A stretch of DNA of 64,000 nt from Nemertoderma westbladi (Eukaryota; Xenacoelomorpha; Nemertodermatida; Nemertodermatidae): NCBI GenBank assembly GCA_032718475.1, contig JAUCBJ010009103.1, forward strand, positions 186,001-250,000. The letters are read 5' to 3'. Made by a program: the position numbers and the translations under genes. The notes under the pieces are model-generated. The model saw only the letters and a program-made list of their open reading frames with translations, ran no database searches and was not told the origin of the DNA. This document shows, in pieces, positions 45,401 to 51,312 of this stretch; the stretch's first letter is position 1, and each line of letters starts with the position of its first letter.

Positions 45401-47564
45401 TGGTACGGCTTGTGCGGTTTTATGGTACCGGCTCAGACGGTATTGTGGTACCGGCTCAGACGGTATTGTGGTACCGGCTTGTGCGGTTTTATGGTACCGG
45501 CTCAGACGGTATTGTGGTACCGGCTCAGACTGTATTGTGGTACCGGCTTGTGCGGTTTTATGGTACCGGCTCAGACGGTATTGTGGTACCGGCTCAGACG
45601 GTATTGTGGTACCGGCTCAGACGGTATTGTGGTACCGGCTTGTGCGGTTTTATGGTACCGGCTCAGACGGTATTTTTATGGTACCGGCTCAGACGGTATT
45701 GTGGTACCGGCTTGTGCGGTTTTATGGTACCGGCTCAGACGGTATTGTGGTACCGGCTTGTGCGGTTTTATGGTACCGGCTCAAACTGTATTTTTATGGT
45801 ACCGGCTCAGACGGTATTGTGGTACCGGCTCAGACGGTATTGTGGTACCGGCTCAGACGGTATTGTGGTACCGGCTTGTGCGGTTTTATGGTACCGGCTC
45901 AGACGGTATTTTTATGGTACCGGCTCAGACGGTATTGTGGTACCGGCTTGTGCGGTTTTATGGTACCGGCTCAGACGGTATTGTGGTACCGGCTTGTGCG
46001 GTTTTATGGTACCGGCTCAGACGGTATTTTTATGGTACCGGCTCAGACGGTATTGTGGTACCGACTCAGACGGTATTGTGGTACCGGCTTGTGCGGTTTT
46101 ATGGTACCGGCTCAGACGGTATTGTGGTACCGGCTCAGACGGTATTATGGTACCGAATGATAATTAGCTATGTTTTACATAAACCCACCTGCTGGTACTC
46201 CTTTTTCTCCTCTTTCGTCATGTTTGCGAAATCCGGCCGTTTGGGGGCGGTACCTGAGTTCTTCCAGCTGTTTGACCCGGTGGGACTCCAGGGCTTCGCG
46301 GCGTTGGCCCCCGCAGCGCTGGTCGCCACCGCTGGGTTGGGGGTGGCCGGCGAGGCGGCCCAATCCGGCGTGGAGGGGCCCTCAGCCGCCGCAGCCGTCG
46401 GCGTCGCGTCCCACACCGAGGAGGAGCCGCGACGTGAACTCCCGTTGCTAGGGCCCGGTCGGTAACTAGGGGCCCCGGACGACCGGTTCGGGCCCACCGC
46501 GTCCTCCCAGGTGCCCATGTTGGTGAATGTATCGCCCGGGCGACGTCCTATCCCGCCCTCCATCAGGGCGCCCGGGTGGTGCGTGGGCGTGGATGGCGCC
46601 GTCTGTCCAGCCGACTGCCACCCCACCGACGACATGTTAACGCCCTAAAATACACAAAACCGTTTAAATTTTACTTTAACCAAAATCCACGCATTAATGA
46701 ACTTCTGTGAATGTTGAGTCAGACAATAAGTTGATGTACTCAATAGCTGAGTTACTCTTGTACTCTACGTCGTACGACGAGTGACGTGTTTGACGGTATG
46801 ATTGAACGGCATAAAATAAATAATCTCAAAGGATTTCACGTAATAAAGGAAAGGAATCCAAACAGGATAGTTAACTGTTTCACACCGTAAAAATGAATTG
46901 ATTTAGACAAAATTATGCCAATATAATAAACATAGCTAATGGACATTAATTTATAATGAACTACAGTCGGACCCGGACAGTCGGACCCGGACAGTCGGAC
47001 CCGGACAGTCGGACCCGGACAGTCGGACCCGGACAGTCGGACCCGGACAGACGTCCGGGTCAGATTTGTTCATCTGATATATTTATCTGAAAATTGTATA
47101 CCGGTAGTATTTTGTATTAAAATGTATATAAAATATAAAAAGTAACAAAACGTAACAGTAAATGTTAGTAACTGTATCTGCTTTTTTATTAATTCTAATA
47201 TAATTTACAATTTCTACATTATCAGACAGGTATAGAACGCATCCCCGTCGTAGCCACCCCCACCTACCTGCTGGTCGTGATGAAGGCTTTGCGACGGCCC
47301 ATTGGCTGGGCCGCCCTCGTCGCCCCAGATACCCAGCGTCTGGGCGCTGCTGGCCGCCGCCCCGACGTGGCTGTTGGCCGGGGTGTCGCCCCAGACACTC
47401 TTGAGTTGGTTGCCACCCCACCCGCCGTCCTGTTTGCCGCCAGGGCCTTCCCCGCGGTCCCACATTCCGCCGGCCCCCGCTGGAGGGCCGCCTCCCAGGG
47501 GGTTCCACGCGCTCGCTGTCTCTCCCCACATACCCACTTCCATGGTCATGAGGTAGAATTTACT
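18156..47564 (-). CDS. TNRC6: TNRC6/GW182 homologue (miRNA silencing scaffold), 12 exons seen
   Basis: GW182/TNRC6 proteins bind Argonaute through Trp motifs and recruit poly(A)-binding protein and the CCR4-NOT and PAN2-PAN3 deadenylases in the cytoplasm, giving miRNA-mediated repression. Twelve minus-strand exons join with consistent phase: 47268-47564, 46189-46644, 40175-40417, 38301-38501, 35404-35511, 27732-27827, 27393-27635, 23124-23632, 22516-22867, 21845-22138, 20979-21203 and 18156-18470, about 1,112 codons. Diagnostic pieces are about 20 GW/WG-type motifs, a Gln-rich segment, [13 protein letters not shown], an RRM with [16 protein letters not shown], and a C-terminus ending [12 protein letters not shown], like the vertebrate family end. 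The first exon seen starts at an acceptor, so 5' exons are missing. The total is shorter than the 1,600-1,900 residues usual in vertebrates. Exons are GC-rich against AT-rich introns. Confidence 0.93.
18627..20549 (-). pseudogene. LINE fragment A: linker plus reverse transcriptase, in TNRC6 intron 11
   Basis: A 520-codon frame (18680-20242) holds an [34 protein letters not shown], motif [10 protein letters not shown] (Asp about 245), motif [14 protein letters not shown], motif [10 protein letters not shown] (about 351-359) and the thumb/C-terminal [19 protein letters not shown]. The preceding linker (20220-20549) is in another frame, and a 2-bp loss near 18684 (compared with the copies at 31.8 and 41.1 kb) breaks the C-terminus. 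There is no endonuclease and no tail, so it is an internal fragment. It has the same strand as the host gene. I cannot fix the clade; the motif style resembles RTE/I-type invertebrate elements. Confidence 0.88.
20600..20978. other. Intron 11, 5' portion; nothing recognised
   Basis: AT-rich intronic sequence between the LINE fragment and the RRM exon donor. I see no repeat or coding signal. Confidence 0.5.
20979..21203 (-). CDS. TNRC6: TNRC6 exon 11 seen: RRM core
   Basis: The acceptor is ATGTTTCCAG before ATT GAT GGG, and the donor is CCTCAG|GTAAAT. The 75 codons, phase 0, contain [33 protein letters not shown] and [15 protein letters not shown]. These follow the vertebrate TNRC6 RRM almost position by position. 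The RNP1 position (AMIRYNS) lacks the usual aromatic pair for RNA stacking, as known for this family, whose RRM is thought not to bind RNA in the standard way. Confidence 0.96.
21399..21560. repeat. Dispersed about 160-bp element, copy 1
   Basis: Shares nearly all positions with copies at 43550 and 49851, from ATGTACCAAACCAGATTGAG to TATAGAGGATA. This copy has GCAAGCAGT where the others have GCATTCAGT, so one arm of the predicted hairpin is broken here. Flanking ACTTA occurs on both sides and could be a short target duplication. Confidence 0.9.
21595..21668 (-). repeat. tRNA-like element (pseudo-tRNA or SINE head)
   Basis: On the minus strand GGTTAGAGCGCCTGAC (A-box-like D arm) is followed about 20 nt later by CACTGGTTCGAACCCACA (B box and T arm). 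The spacing fits a tRNA of about 72 nt, but the acceptor and anticodon stems pair poorly. It lies in TNRC6 intron 10. Confidence 0.55.
21845..22138 (-). CDS. TNRC6: TNRC6 exon 10 seen: linker and start of RRM
   Basis: The acceptor is CACTTTTCAG before TCG GGT TCA, and the donor is CAACAG|GTTGGT. The 98 codons, phase 0, begin [17 protein letters not shown], pass through a Gln/Asn-rich linker with RTWASQP, and end [13 protein letters not shown]. That end is the first beta strand (RNP2 position) of the TNRC6 RRM. The domain continues directly in the next exon at [10 protein letters not shown], the same break seen by comparison with vertebrate proteins. Confidence 0.92.
22210..22238. repeat. (AG)n microsatellite
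   Basis: About 14 AG dinucleotides in TNRC6 intron 9, next to the dispersed repeat at 22245. Confidence 0.95.
22245..22390. repeat. Dispersed repeat family B, copy 1
   Basis: Contains ATCTCGGTGAATTAATAT and ACCAAAACAATAAACA in an order shared with 33178-33312 and, in part, 37640-37716. Similarity is about 80 percent by eye. No coding capacity or termini are recognised. Confidence 0.75.
22516..22867 (-). CDS. TNRC6: TNRC6 exon 9 seen: PPEF-PG-PW silencing-domain segment
   Basis: The acceptor is TTGAATTTCAG, with one base completing the split codon, and the donor is AATAAG|GTGGGT. The exon encodes a Ser-rich start ([14 protein letters not shown]), then [32 protein letters not shown] and the helical [17 protein letters not shown]. 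The PPEF-x-PG-x-PW-x-G motif followed by DP..TPG is a hallmark of the TNRC6 bipartite silencing domain between the Q-rich region and the RRM. This exon is strong evidence for the family. Confidence 0.94.
23124..23632 (-). CDS. TNRC6: TNRC6 exon 8 seen: Q-rich coiled region plus Gly/Met tandem repeats
   Basis: The acceptor is TTTTATTGCAG before ATT GCG ACT, and the donor is AG|GTTAGT in phase 2. Residues 7-50 are a Gln-rich, probably helical stretch ([28 protein letters not shown]). Then come two copies of an 11-residue Gly/Ala/Pro unit ([11 protein letters not shown] type) and six copies of a 7-residue unit of the form GGGGQML, encoded by a 21-bp exonic minisatellite at about 23238-23355. The split codon AG|T joins exactly to the next exon as Ser. 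Confidence 0.87.
23755..27322. repeat. 28-bp satellite filling TNRC6 intron 7
   Basis: About 125 copies of a 28-bp unit, CTCTCTACCGGAGGCAAC followed by CCGAAGGCTC, with variants in which CCGGAGG becomes CAGAGG, the linker becomes AAAACCAAA, or TATAGGAGTGAA replaces the middle. It occupies nearly the whole 3.76-kb intron between exons 27393-27635 and 23124-23632. It begins about 120 bp from one exon and ends about 70 bp from the other. The left half is rich in CCGGAGG and AAAACC variants and the right half in CAGAGG variants, so homogenisation has been regional. Confidence 0.96.
27393..27635 (-). CDS. TNRC6: TNRC6 exon 7 seen: Gln-rich segment with conserved helices
   Basis: The acceptor is TTTTTATAG before GGA ATG AAA, and the donor is CAACAG|GTACGA. 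The 81 codons, phase 0, begin with [18 protein letters not shown] and continue [17 protein letters not shown] and LSP-like [14 protein letters not shown]. This matches the TNRC6 pattern of an 'I..A...G.L.p..L.q.lsp' helical stretch inside the Q-rich domain. The intron that follows is nearly filled by the 28-bp satellite. Confidence 0.85.
27732..27827 (-). CDS. TNRC6: TNRC6 exon 6 seen: short linker exon
   Basis: The acceptor is ATTAATAG before GAT ATG GGA, and the donor is TTACTT|GTTAGT. It has 32 codons, phase 0, reading through [17 protein letters not shown] into an Ala-rich end ([10 protein letters not shown]). Only 96 bp of intron separates it from the next exon, which supports their pairing. 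In vertebrate family members comparable short segments precede the Gln-rich helical region. Confidence 0.75.
27828..28280. other. Intron 5 start; CAGA-rich segment
   Basis: Contains a GACGGACAGACAGACAGACA stretch near 28086 and, near 28173, CGTGGCTCGCCCC. The latter reappears inverted near 38892 (GGGGCGAGCCACG), so the two places share an old repeat. A short frame at about 27900-27990 reads like protein but has no splice context. Confidence 0.4.
28284..31472. repeat. 38-bp pyrimidine/purine satellite in TNRC6 intron 5
   Basis: About 84 tandem copies of a 38-bp unit: TGCTTTCTCCCTTCTCTTCT then CCTGCTGTTATCCTTTAA on the plus strand. Variation is almost confined to two sites (CCCTTC or CCATTC; TCTTCTCC, CCTTCTCC or TCATCTCC). 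In the TNRC6 pre-mRNA each unit reads as a GGAGAAGAGAAGGGAGAAAG purine tract. Confidence 0.97.
31526..32520 (-). pseudogene. LINE fragment B, same family as fragment A
   Basis: Frames 31849-32262 (RT motif [10 protein letters not shown], then [10 protein letters not shown]) and 31526-31840 ([16 protein letters not shown] to NREAWKDL) match fragments A and C. About 70 residues between KVDNFQY-type sequence and NAELYGT are missing at about 31845, an internal deletion of about 210 bp. Above 32262 the match to fragment A continues with small indels to about 32520. Its 3' edge lies about 50 bp from the end of the 38-bp satellite. Confidence 0.85.
32562..32737. repeat. 15-bp tandem repeat, about 12 copies
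   Basis: The unit AATTTATAGCCCAAT repeats with single-base changes. The minus-strand open frame (GYKLL repeats) is a by-product. Confidence 0.95.
32750..33177. other. Intron 5 middle; nothing recognised
   Basis: AT-rich sequence with no repeat or coding signal that I can support. Confidence 0.4.
33178..33312. repeat. Dispersed repeat family B, copy 2
   Basis: Matches 22245-22390, including ATCTCGGCGAATTAATAT and AACCAAAACAATAAAC. The following CTCCTGGAGAGGGGTG near 33350 also has a counterpart near 22420, so the family may extend further. Confidence 0.75.
33759..33839. other. Inverted repeat with 17-bp perfect arms
   Basis: GTAAAACGCGGATCCGG at 33759-33775 is the exact reverse complement of 33823-33839. 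A short (CCGGAT)n run adjoins the right arm. The spacer is 47 bp. No gene is recognised; it lies in TNRC6 intron 5. Confidence 0.9.
34272..34376 (-). CDS. Candidate alternative first exon in TNRC6 intron 5
   Basis: An ATG in the context GCCGCCACCATG, a textbook optimal initiation context, opens 35 codons that end at GAT|GTAAGA, a good donor in phase 0. That phase would join the exon at 27732-27827. The segment is more GC-rich than its neighbours. No motif links it to TNRC6 and no promoter is visible, so it may be chance. Confidence 0.2.
34684..34800 (-). repeat. tRNA-derived SINE-like element
   Basis: The minus strand shows TGGTTATAGTGCCAG (A-box-like) and, about 27 nt later, CAGTTCGATACCACC (B-box-like), spaced as in a tRNA. 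An unrelated body follows. The B box departs from GGTTCGANNCC at one or two bases, so this is a decayed copy. Confidence 0.45.
35404..35511 (-). CDS. TNRC6: TNRC6 exon 5 seen: short Pro-rich exon
   Basis: The acceptor is TTTGTGCTAATCAG before ACG GAG GAT, and the donor is GACAAG|GTATTC. It has 36 codons, phase 0, with one Trp motif (VDWQTP) between Pro-rich flanks. Identity rests on strand, phase, splice sites and GC-rich composition, not on a diagnostic motif. It stands alone between two satellite-filled introns. Confidence 0.65.
35725..37590. repeat. 21-bp palindrome-bearing satellite in TNRC6 intron 4
   Basis: About 88 copies of a 21-bp unit, TACTACCGTAGTATAAAATG plus one base. Each unit contains the interrupted palindrome ACTAC-C-GTAGT. 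Variants include GTATGAAATTG, CTACAGTAG (a centre change that keeps the dyad) and a one-base-longer TACTAACCGTAG form. Higher-order groups of five to six units recur after 36700. The open frames made of WYYRSIK repeats are by-products. Confidence 0.96.
37640..37716. repeat. Dispersed repeat family B, partial copy 3
   Basis: GAGCAGGTTATAGTGG and CATTCTAACCAAAACAATAA match the copy at 33240-33300. It adjoins the 21-bp satellite. Confidence 0.7.
38074..38306. repeat. 32-bp tandem repeat carrying splice-donor copies
   Basis: Seven units of ATGTGGAAGTTGGTGGAGTG followed by AAATAAACTTAC. Read on the minus (TNRC6 sense) strand each unit gives ACAT|GTAAGTTTATTTCAC, or ATAAGT in the two most distal units. 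The proximal unit overlaps the real donor of exon 38301-38501. Confidence 0.93.
38301..38501 (-). CDS. TNRC6: TNRC6 exon 4 seen: Trp motifs; donor inside a tandem repeat
   Basis: The acceptor is TTTTACCAG before GTT ATT AAA, and the donor is CCACAT|GTAAGTTT. The 67 codons, phase 0, carry SGWDD, GLWGD and QHWPG. The donor and its six preceding bases are the first unit of a 32-bp array running to about 38075, so further copies of CACAT|GTAAGTTT follow directly in the intron. Confidence 0.87.
38575..38845. repeat. Cluster of TGTTCTAGAAC motifs
   Basis: About eight degenerate copies of CTGTTCTAGAAC, spaced about 20-40 bp apart, in TNRC6 intron 3. The TTCTAGAA core fits the inverted nTTCnnGAAn pattern of heat-shock elements, but the array may simply be a decayed minisatellite. 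Confidence 0.6.
38965..39032. repeat. (CGT)n microsatellite
   Basis: About 22 CGT-type trinucleotides with periodic TGT interruptions, every 12-15 bp. Confidence 0.95.
39040..40110. repeat. About 148-bp satellite, seven monomers, in TNRC6 intron 3
   Basis: The landmark CCGCTAGAGGG recurs at about 39154, 39303, 39452, 39597, 39744, 39898 and 40048, spacing 145-154 bp. Each monomer also holds a 'GCTGAAACTTG...ATGTACTAGA' stretch. The first two pairs form near-identical dimers (39151-39446 and 39449-39740); the others are more diverged. The array ends about 65 bp from the donor of exon 40175-40417. Confidence 0.92.
40175..40417 (-). CDS. TNRC6: TNRC6 exon 3 seen: Trp motifs; acceptor inside a tandem repeat
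   Basis: The acceptor is TTTATCTGCAG before TCG CAC CTA, and the donor is AGGAAG|GTACGT. The 81 codons, phase 0, contain [19 protein letters not shown] and HIWAA. The acceptor and the first 15 coding bases are the innermost copy of an about 40-bp tandem repeat that continues into the intron to about 40645. The N-terminal residues SHLTL are therefore repeat-derived, and several decoy acceptors lie just upstream. Confidence 0.87.
40405..40655. repeat. About 40-bp tandem repeat carrying splice-acceptor copies
   Basis: Six units of consensus CAACGTTAGGTGCGACTGCA followed by GTGAAATAAAGTTACAAT. In TNRC6 sense each reads TTTATTTCACTGCAG|TCGC. The innermost unit provides the acceptor and first 15 coding bases of exon 40175-40417. 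Units at about 40475, 40550 and 40590 keep an AG at the same place. Confidence 0.9.
40944..41332 (+). pseudogene. LINE fragment C, C-terminal end
   Basis: Plus-strand copy of the same family as fragments A and B: decayed [14 protein letters not shown]-type sequence, then [54 protein letters not shown] and [11 protein letters not shown], ending at a stop at 41332. It shows the family's intact C-terminus, which A and B lack. It is antisense to TNRC6 in intron 2 and truncated 5'. Confidence 0.88.
41340..42300. other. Intron 2 segment; nothing recognised
   Basis: AT-rich sequence with A-runs near 41790, 41850 and 41985. I see no coding or repeat structure that I can support. Confidence 0.4.
42308..43211. 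repeat. (GGGAT)n satellite in TNRC6 intron 2
   Basis: About 900 bp of the pentamer GGGAT with GGGTT, GTGAT, AGGAT and GGGGT variants arranged in longer blocks (for example TGGGTTGTGATGGGATGGG recurring). The plus strand is G-rich in runs of three to four, and the TNRC6 transcript would carry the C-rich strand. Both strands have long artefactual open frames. Confidence 0.97.
43550..43713. repeat. Dispersed about 160-bp element, copy 2
   Basis: Nearly identical to 49851-50013. Nested inverted repeats are CCTCTA/TAGAGG, ACTGAATG/CATTCAGT and GTTTTGGG-AAA-CCCAAAAT. The right end runs into AATAATAAAAA, a possible SINE-type tail. Confidence 0.93.
43989..44023. other. Two overlapping perfect palindromes
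   Basis: A 20-bp perfect palindrome centred on CTGCAG (43989-44008, arms GTGCACTCTG) shares its last base with a 16-bp perfect palindrome centred on AGATCT (44008-44023). It lies in TNRC6 intron 2. Confidence 0.95.
44111..44128. repeat. Poly(G) tract
   Basis: About 17 G in a row; similar G runs occur at 17391-17406 and 61931-61949. Exact lengths may be affected by sequencing. Confidence 0.9.
45255..46155. repeat. 23-bp satellite in TNRC6 intron 2
   Basis: About 39 copies of a 23-bp unit, GGTACCGGCTCAGACGGTAT plus TGT, alternating with a GGTACCGGCTTGTGCGGTTT variant. Some units have a 2-3 bp longer TTTTTATG form. Every unit has the palindrome GGTACC. All three plus-strand frames stay open for 290-435 codons because the unit has no stop codon and 23 is not a multiple of three. 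Confidence 0.96.
46189..46644 (-). CDS. TNRC6: TNRC6 exon 2 seen: Trp motifs and [14 protein letters not shown]
   Basis: The acceptor is GTATTTTAG before GGC GTT AAC, and the donor is CAG|GTGGGT. The 152 codons are phase 0. Trp motifs are VGWQ, TWED, VWDA, DWAA, PWSP and SWKN; the end reads [18 protein letters not shown], charged and probably helical. Ser/Thr/Pro/Ala-rich linkers match the low-complexity middle of GW182 proteins. The donor lies only about 35 bp from the edge of the 23-bp satellite in the following intron. Confidence 0.88.
46965..47050. repeat. 14-bp tandem repeat, about 6 copies
   Basis: The unit CAGTCGGACCCGGA in TNRC6 intron 1, between exons 47268-47564 and 46189-46644. 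Confidence 0.95.
47268..47564 (-). CDS. TNRC6: TNRC6 exon 1 of 12 seen: Trp-motif region
   Basis: The acceptor is TTTTATTCAG before AGT AAA TTC, and the donor is CAG|GTAGGT. The 99 codons, phase 0 at both ends, carry six Trp motifs (GMWGE, SAWNP, GMWDR, GGWGG, SVWGD, GIWGD) in a Gly/Ala/Pro-rich background. That is the Argonaute-binding style of the family. An in-frame ATG lies six codons in, but the clean acceptor suggests an upstream exon that I could not find up to 64 kb. Direct splicing to the exon at 46189-46644 is inferred from phase. Confidence 0.85.
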
Positions 47565-48238
47565 CTGAATAAAACAAATAATTTAAAATTATAATTAAAT
47601 AATTTTTTATAATATAAATAAATAATATGAATAACAGAAGATATTACAATTCGATACACTCTAAAAAAAGATTAAGCAATTTACAATAAAAATTAAATAT
47701 AATTTAATAATAAAATACAATTTGTCTACAAAATCGGGGCCAAATAGGGAGCTCCAAGACTTGCGGCAAATTTCTTAACGATATCTTTGTAGTTTATTTA
47801 TGACAATTGTTTTATTACATTTATTACATTGTTTAACCAGAAGTTATCCTTCTGATTTGTCTAAATCTCTGATCAATCTGTTCAGATATAATAATTGGAA
47901 AAAGGTTTATTAAGATATGTTTTATCAAATTGCTTAAGTAAACATTTCGTGTATCAGTCAACTGTTATTAGTAAATTTGACTCTACCTATTTTTTTACCC
48001 ATTTATCCTCGCAATTTGCTTAAAATAATGGATAATTTGCAAATATTTTATATAAAAAATAATTCTACCAGCTATATTTTTGCAAATTGAACAATTTTAT
48101 TTAGAGTGTATAGTTCCAAAAAAGCGTAGCTGGTAATATTCGGTTATAATTTCCGGAACTATCCTTTTGCTAAAAATGACTTAGGATATATTAGCTTGAA
48201 ATTCCTTAGGATTTGATCTGATTAAAATTGTTAAATAA

Positions 48239-49244
48239 ATAAATACTAGAGTTGAAACAGAGACTTGTCACTGATATCTGTTCTCTGAATTCTCCGGGCT
48301 ATTTTTGGTTTCTGGATAGGTCTCTGGTTCCCGGGTATTGAAAACAGACATTTTACCCAGAGATCAGTGATTTTTCAAATTAAAAATATATATTTATCTT
48401 GTACAAGATAAAATGATAAATGAAGATTTTATCACAATTTTTTTTTTACTATAAAAATAATTACTTTAATTTTTAACAATTTTTAATTCTCCGCTTCAAC
48501 AAAATTATATAGCAACTTCTACCCTATTTTTAAGCATGACTCACACTAAATGAACCAGTAATCTTCTATTTAATTTAAGGTGCGTTTCATTTTAAGTATA
48601 ATTATACGACTCTGCATTTGTGAATGTTAAATTGACAATGGAATTTAATTAATGAGTTTTAAGTTCAATTTGCACCTAAAGAAAGTTCTTATTTAAGAAT
48701 AAGGGAAGGGTGCTTAATTTGAGCCATAAACCATAAAGTTTACATGTAATAGTAAAGGCAGAGCTCTTTTCACCTTGTTGTAGGCTATACATTACGGCGA
48801 CCAAATGAACAGAATGAGCGTAACGAGACTTGCAATAGGGTCGAGTACTGGACTTGTGCACTAACTGTATTCGTAAATCACCAAGTTTATCGAGTCCATT
48901 AAAACGTATATGATTTTAACAGTTGTGAATTCAGTGCCTTTTATATTTAACAAAGTCCCTATGTAGCAAAACAAATTAATGTAACTTTTAGCATTAACCC
49001 AAACTGTACTTGCGCTTATTTTTTTCATTAGGTAAGGGTTGAATCGGTTGGATTTACTGTAATTCAACCATAAATAGTTATCAGTTCATACGTACCTGAT
49101 TTTTGCTATAATCAAATTATAAGTACAAAAATAAGCAAAGTCTCTGATCCCTGGCTCTGGTATTTTCCAAAATAATTCTCTGGGTAGGTCTCTGGTTCAC
49201 CGGGATTAAGAAAAACAGGCCTCTGTTTCAACTCTAATAAATAC
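48239..49244. mobile_element. Non-autonomous hAT-like element with 8-bp target duplication
   Basis: Element 48247-49236 (990 bp) begins TAGAGTTGAAACAGAG and ends with the exact reverse complement. It is flanked on both sides by ATAAATAC (48239-48246 and 49237-49244). An 8-bp duplication with about 16-bp termini starting TAG is the hAT pattern. The interior has no transposase frame. Subterminal blocks near each end share GGTCTCTGGTTC and a CCGGGxATT-type stretch, as expected for transposase-binding regions or an internal duplication. Confidence 0.85.
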
Positions 49245-49850
49245 CCTTTTCAAAATAACGAGGTACCGGAACTGTTTGCGTTGTAACAGTCTATACAGTA
49301 CCGGTACACCTATTAATTGCAAACCACTGGATAGTTCTGTACGGTACCTTACACTCTATATTAAATGGTGCTGCGTCATAAAATGAAAGATGAAACTACA
49401 TTCATTACCCTAAGGGCGGATGTGCCAAACTACCATCATTGGGTATTGCACTTTGGTTTGGCCAATACATTGTCTGATCTAGTAATCAATATTGGTTACG
49501 ATTTAGCAAGCAATCATTTACTTAAGTGTCTCCGAACCGCAGAATACATCGTCTGGTTCTAACGTCTGCCAAGTTTCAGCTCATTAACTTAAAAGTGGAA
49601 TAAAAATATTAATAAGATAAATAAGGAATCAGTATTTTAATCCTGATAACTGTAGATTACTGGTAAGTCTGGGTTGTATTATTTGGTCTGGTCTGGTGTA
49701 AATGCTATAATATATTTAGCTCATCATACGATCCTGCAACATATACATTATCAGTACCGGTATACTCCCTAATCCCATTCTGTATTTATATATTATATAT
49801 TATATATACATAGTATGATTGTATTGATTGAAAATTTATTAATATAAATT

Positions 49851-50013
49851 AATGTACCAAACCAGATTGAGTTTTAACCCATAAAGCCTAACTCGGCTTG
49901 AGCAAACCTCACCCAAAGGAAATGGTTTAATTATATACCTCTAATGACGACTGAATGAAATATATCGTTTTGGGAAACCCAAAATCGCATTCAGTGCTTT
50001 TATAGAGGATAAA
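49851..50013. repeat. Dispersed about 160-bp element, copy 3
   Basis: Differs from the copy at 43550 at very few positions and keeps all nested inverted repeats. The right side continues AATAATAAC. Confidence 0.93.
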
Positions 50014-50612
50014 TAATAACAAACACTACTACGGGAAAAACGTTCCAATAGTACTCTATGAAAGTACCGGTATATTAAATTTAAATATAATATTATTTAT
50101 TATATTAAACTAACAATTAACTAGTATATATATACACGTCATATTACATGGGATTCTGGATATTACAACAATTTATATTTTCCCCACTATGTGTATATAT
50201 ACCCGATACAGTTCATGTTATTTTCGGTGGATATTAAAAAATTATATTAATTAAAAATTAAGATAATATAAAGTAGACGTGTACGTACAACCCAATATAA
50301 ATTATGAAATTGCACCTACCTGGTTCTACTGTATCGTTGTCTATCCCGCAATGTAACGATACACATTAATTGCAGATCAATAAACAATCCAAACAATGGA
50401 TGGAAGATAATATGATTTGTCCTTGAGTACCGCGATAAAATCAAATCATATACATGGAAGCCTAAAAAATAATGTATATATACAAAATAAAATAAAATAA
50501 ATAATATTATATTATTTATGTGGGGGGGAGGTTGCGAATTGTAAGTGTAAGTTGTTATATAAGTAGGCCTACTTAAAAGTGAAGGTGTTATATAGGCCTA
50601 CGAATAGAACAT

Positions 50613-50793
50613 GGTACCATATGGCCTACTTAAATATTTAAATTATTAAATTAAATATTAAATTAAATTATTAAATATTTAAATTAAATATTATTAAAAT
50701 TAAATAAAAATTAAATATTTAATAATTAAATATTAAATTAAATTATTAAATATTTAAATTTATACTTAAATATTTAAGTAGGCCATGATGGTA
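50613..50793. mobile_element. AT-rich foldback element
   Basis: About 28-bp imperfect inverted repeats (GTACCATATGGCCTACTTAA at the left; its reverse-complement partner, with one extra base, ends at 50793) enclose about 120 bp of AAATTATTAAAT-type sequence that is itself self-complementary. It could be a MITE. No target duplication is clear. Confidence 0.55.
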
Positions 50794-51166
50794 CACTGGT
50801 ACAGGAAACGCACATACAAAATTTGTAAACTTTCGAACCTCAATGTTGTTGAAACACAGATTTTAGACTTGCCTAAATGAGCATTTATTGTGCGAAAATG
50901 CTAAACAATATACTGTTAAAAAAGAAACGCACAACATTAAATTGTGATATATTGATATATAATGTGATAAATAATCTGTGCTTGCAAATGAAAATGGAGG
51001 TGGTTATGTACCAGTGTCCAGGTTGAACACCTCAAATATTATAAAGTGTCTGGTTGGAGATGTGTGCATTGTACTTGACACAGTGAACCCGGCGTAGCAT
51101 TCTTGTGAATGTGCCATTCAGCGATTAGGTGTCATCAGCAGTTAGTGCTCAGCATGGACTCCCATA

Positions 51167-51189
51167 TTTTTTTTTTTTTTTTTTTTTTT
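51167..51189 (-). other. LINE poly(A) tail
   Basis: A run of 23 T on the plus strand ends the LINE 3' UTR. A tail this long and uninterrupted suggests a fairly recent insertion. Confidence 0.85.
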
Positions 51190-51312
51190 CGTATAGAGGC
51201 TGCTCGATGGCGCCATATATTAAAATAGGTTTGGTTAAAATCATGGTACATAGCACATACCAATATATAAAATACAACAGGTACAGTTGCACAAATACAT
51301 AAGAATTAGGTA

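Noticed and set aside
45158-46465. 435-codon plus-strand gene
   Set aside because: Comes from the 23-bp satellite read into the antisense of TNRC6 exon 2; all three frames are open, so no frame is preferred.
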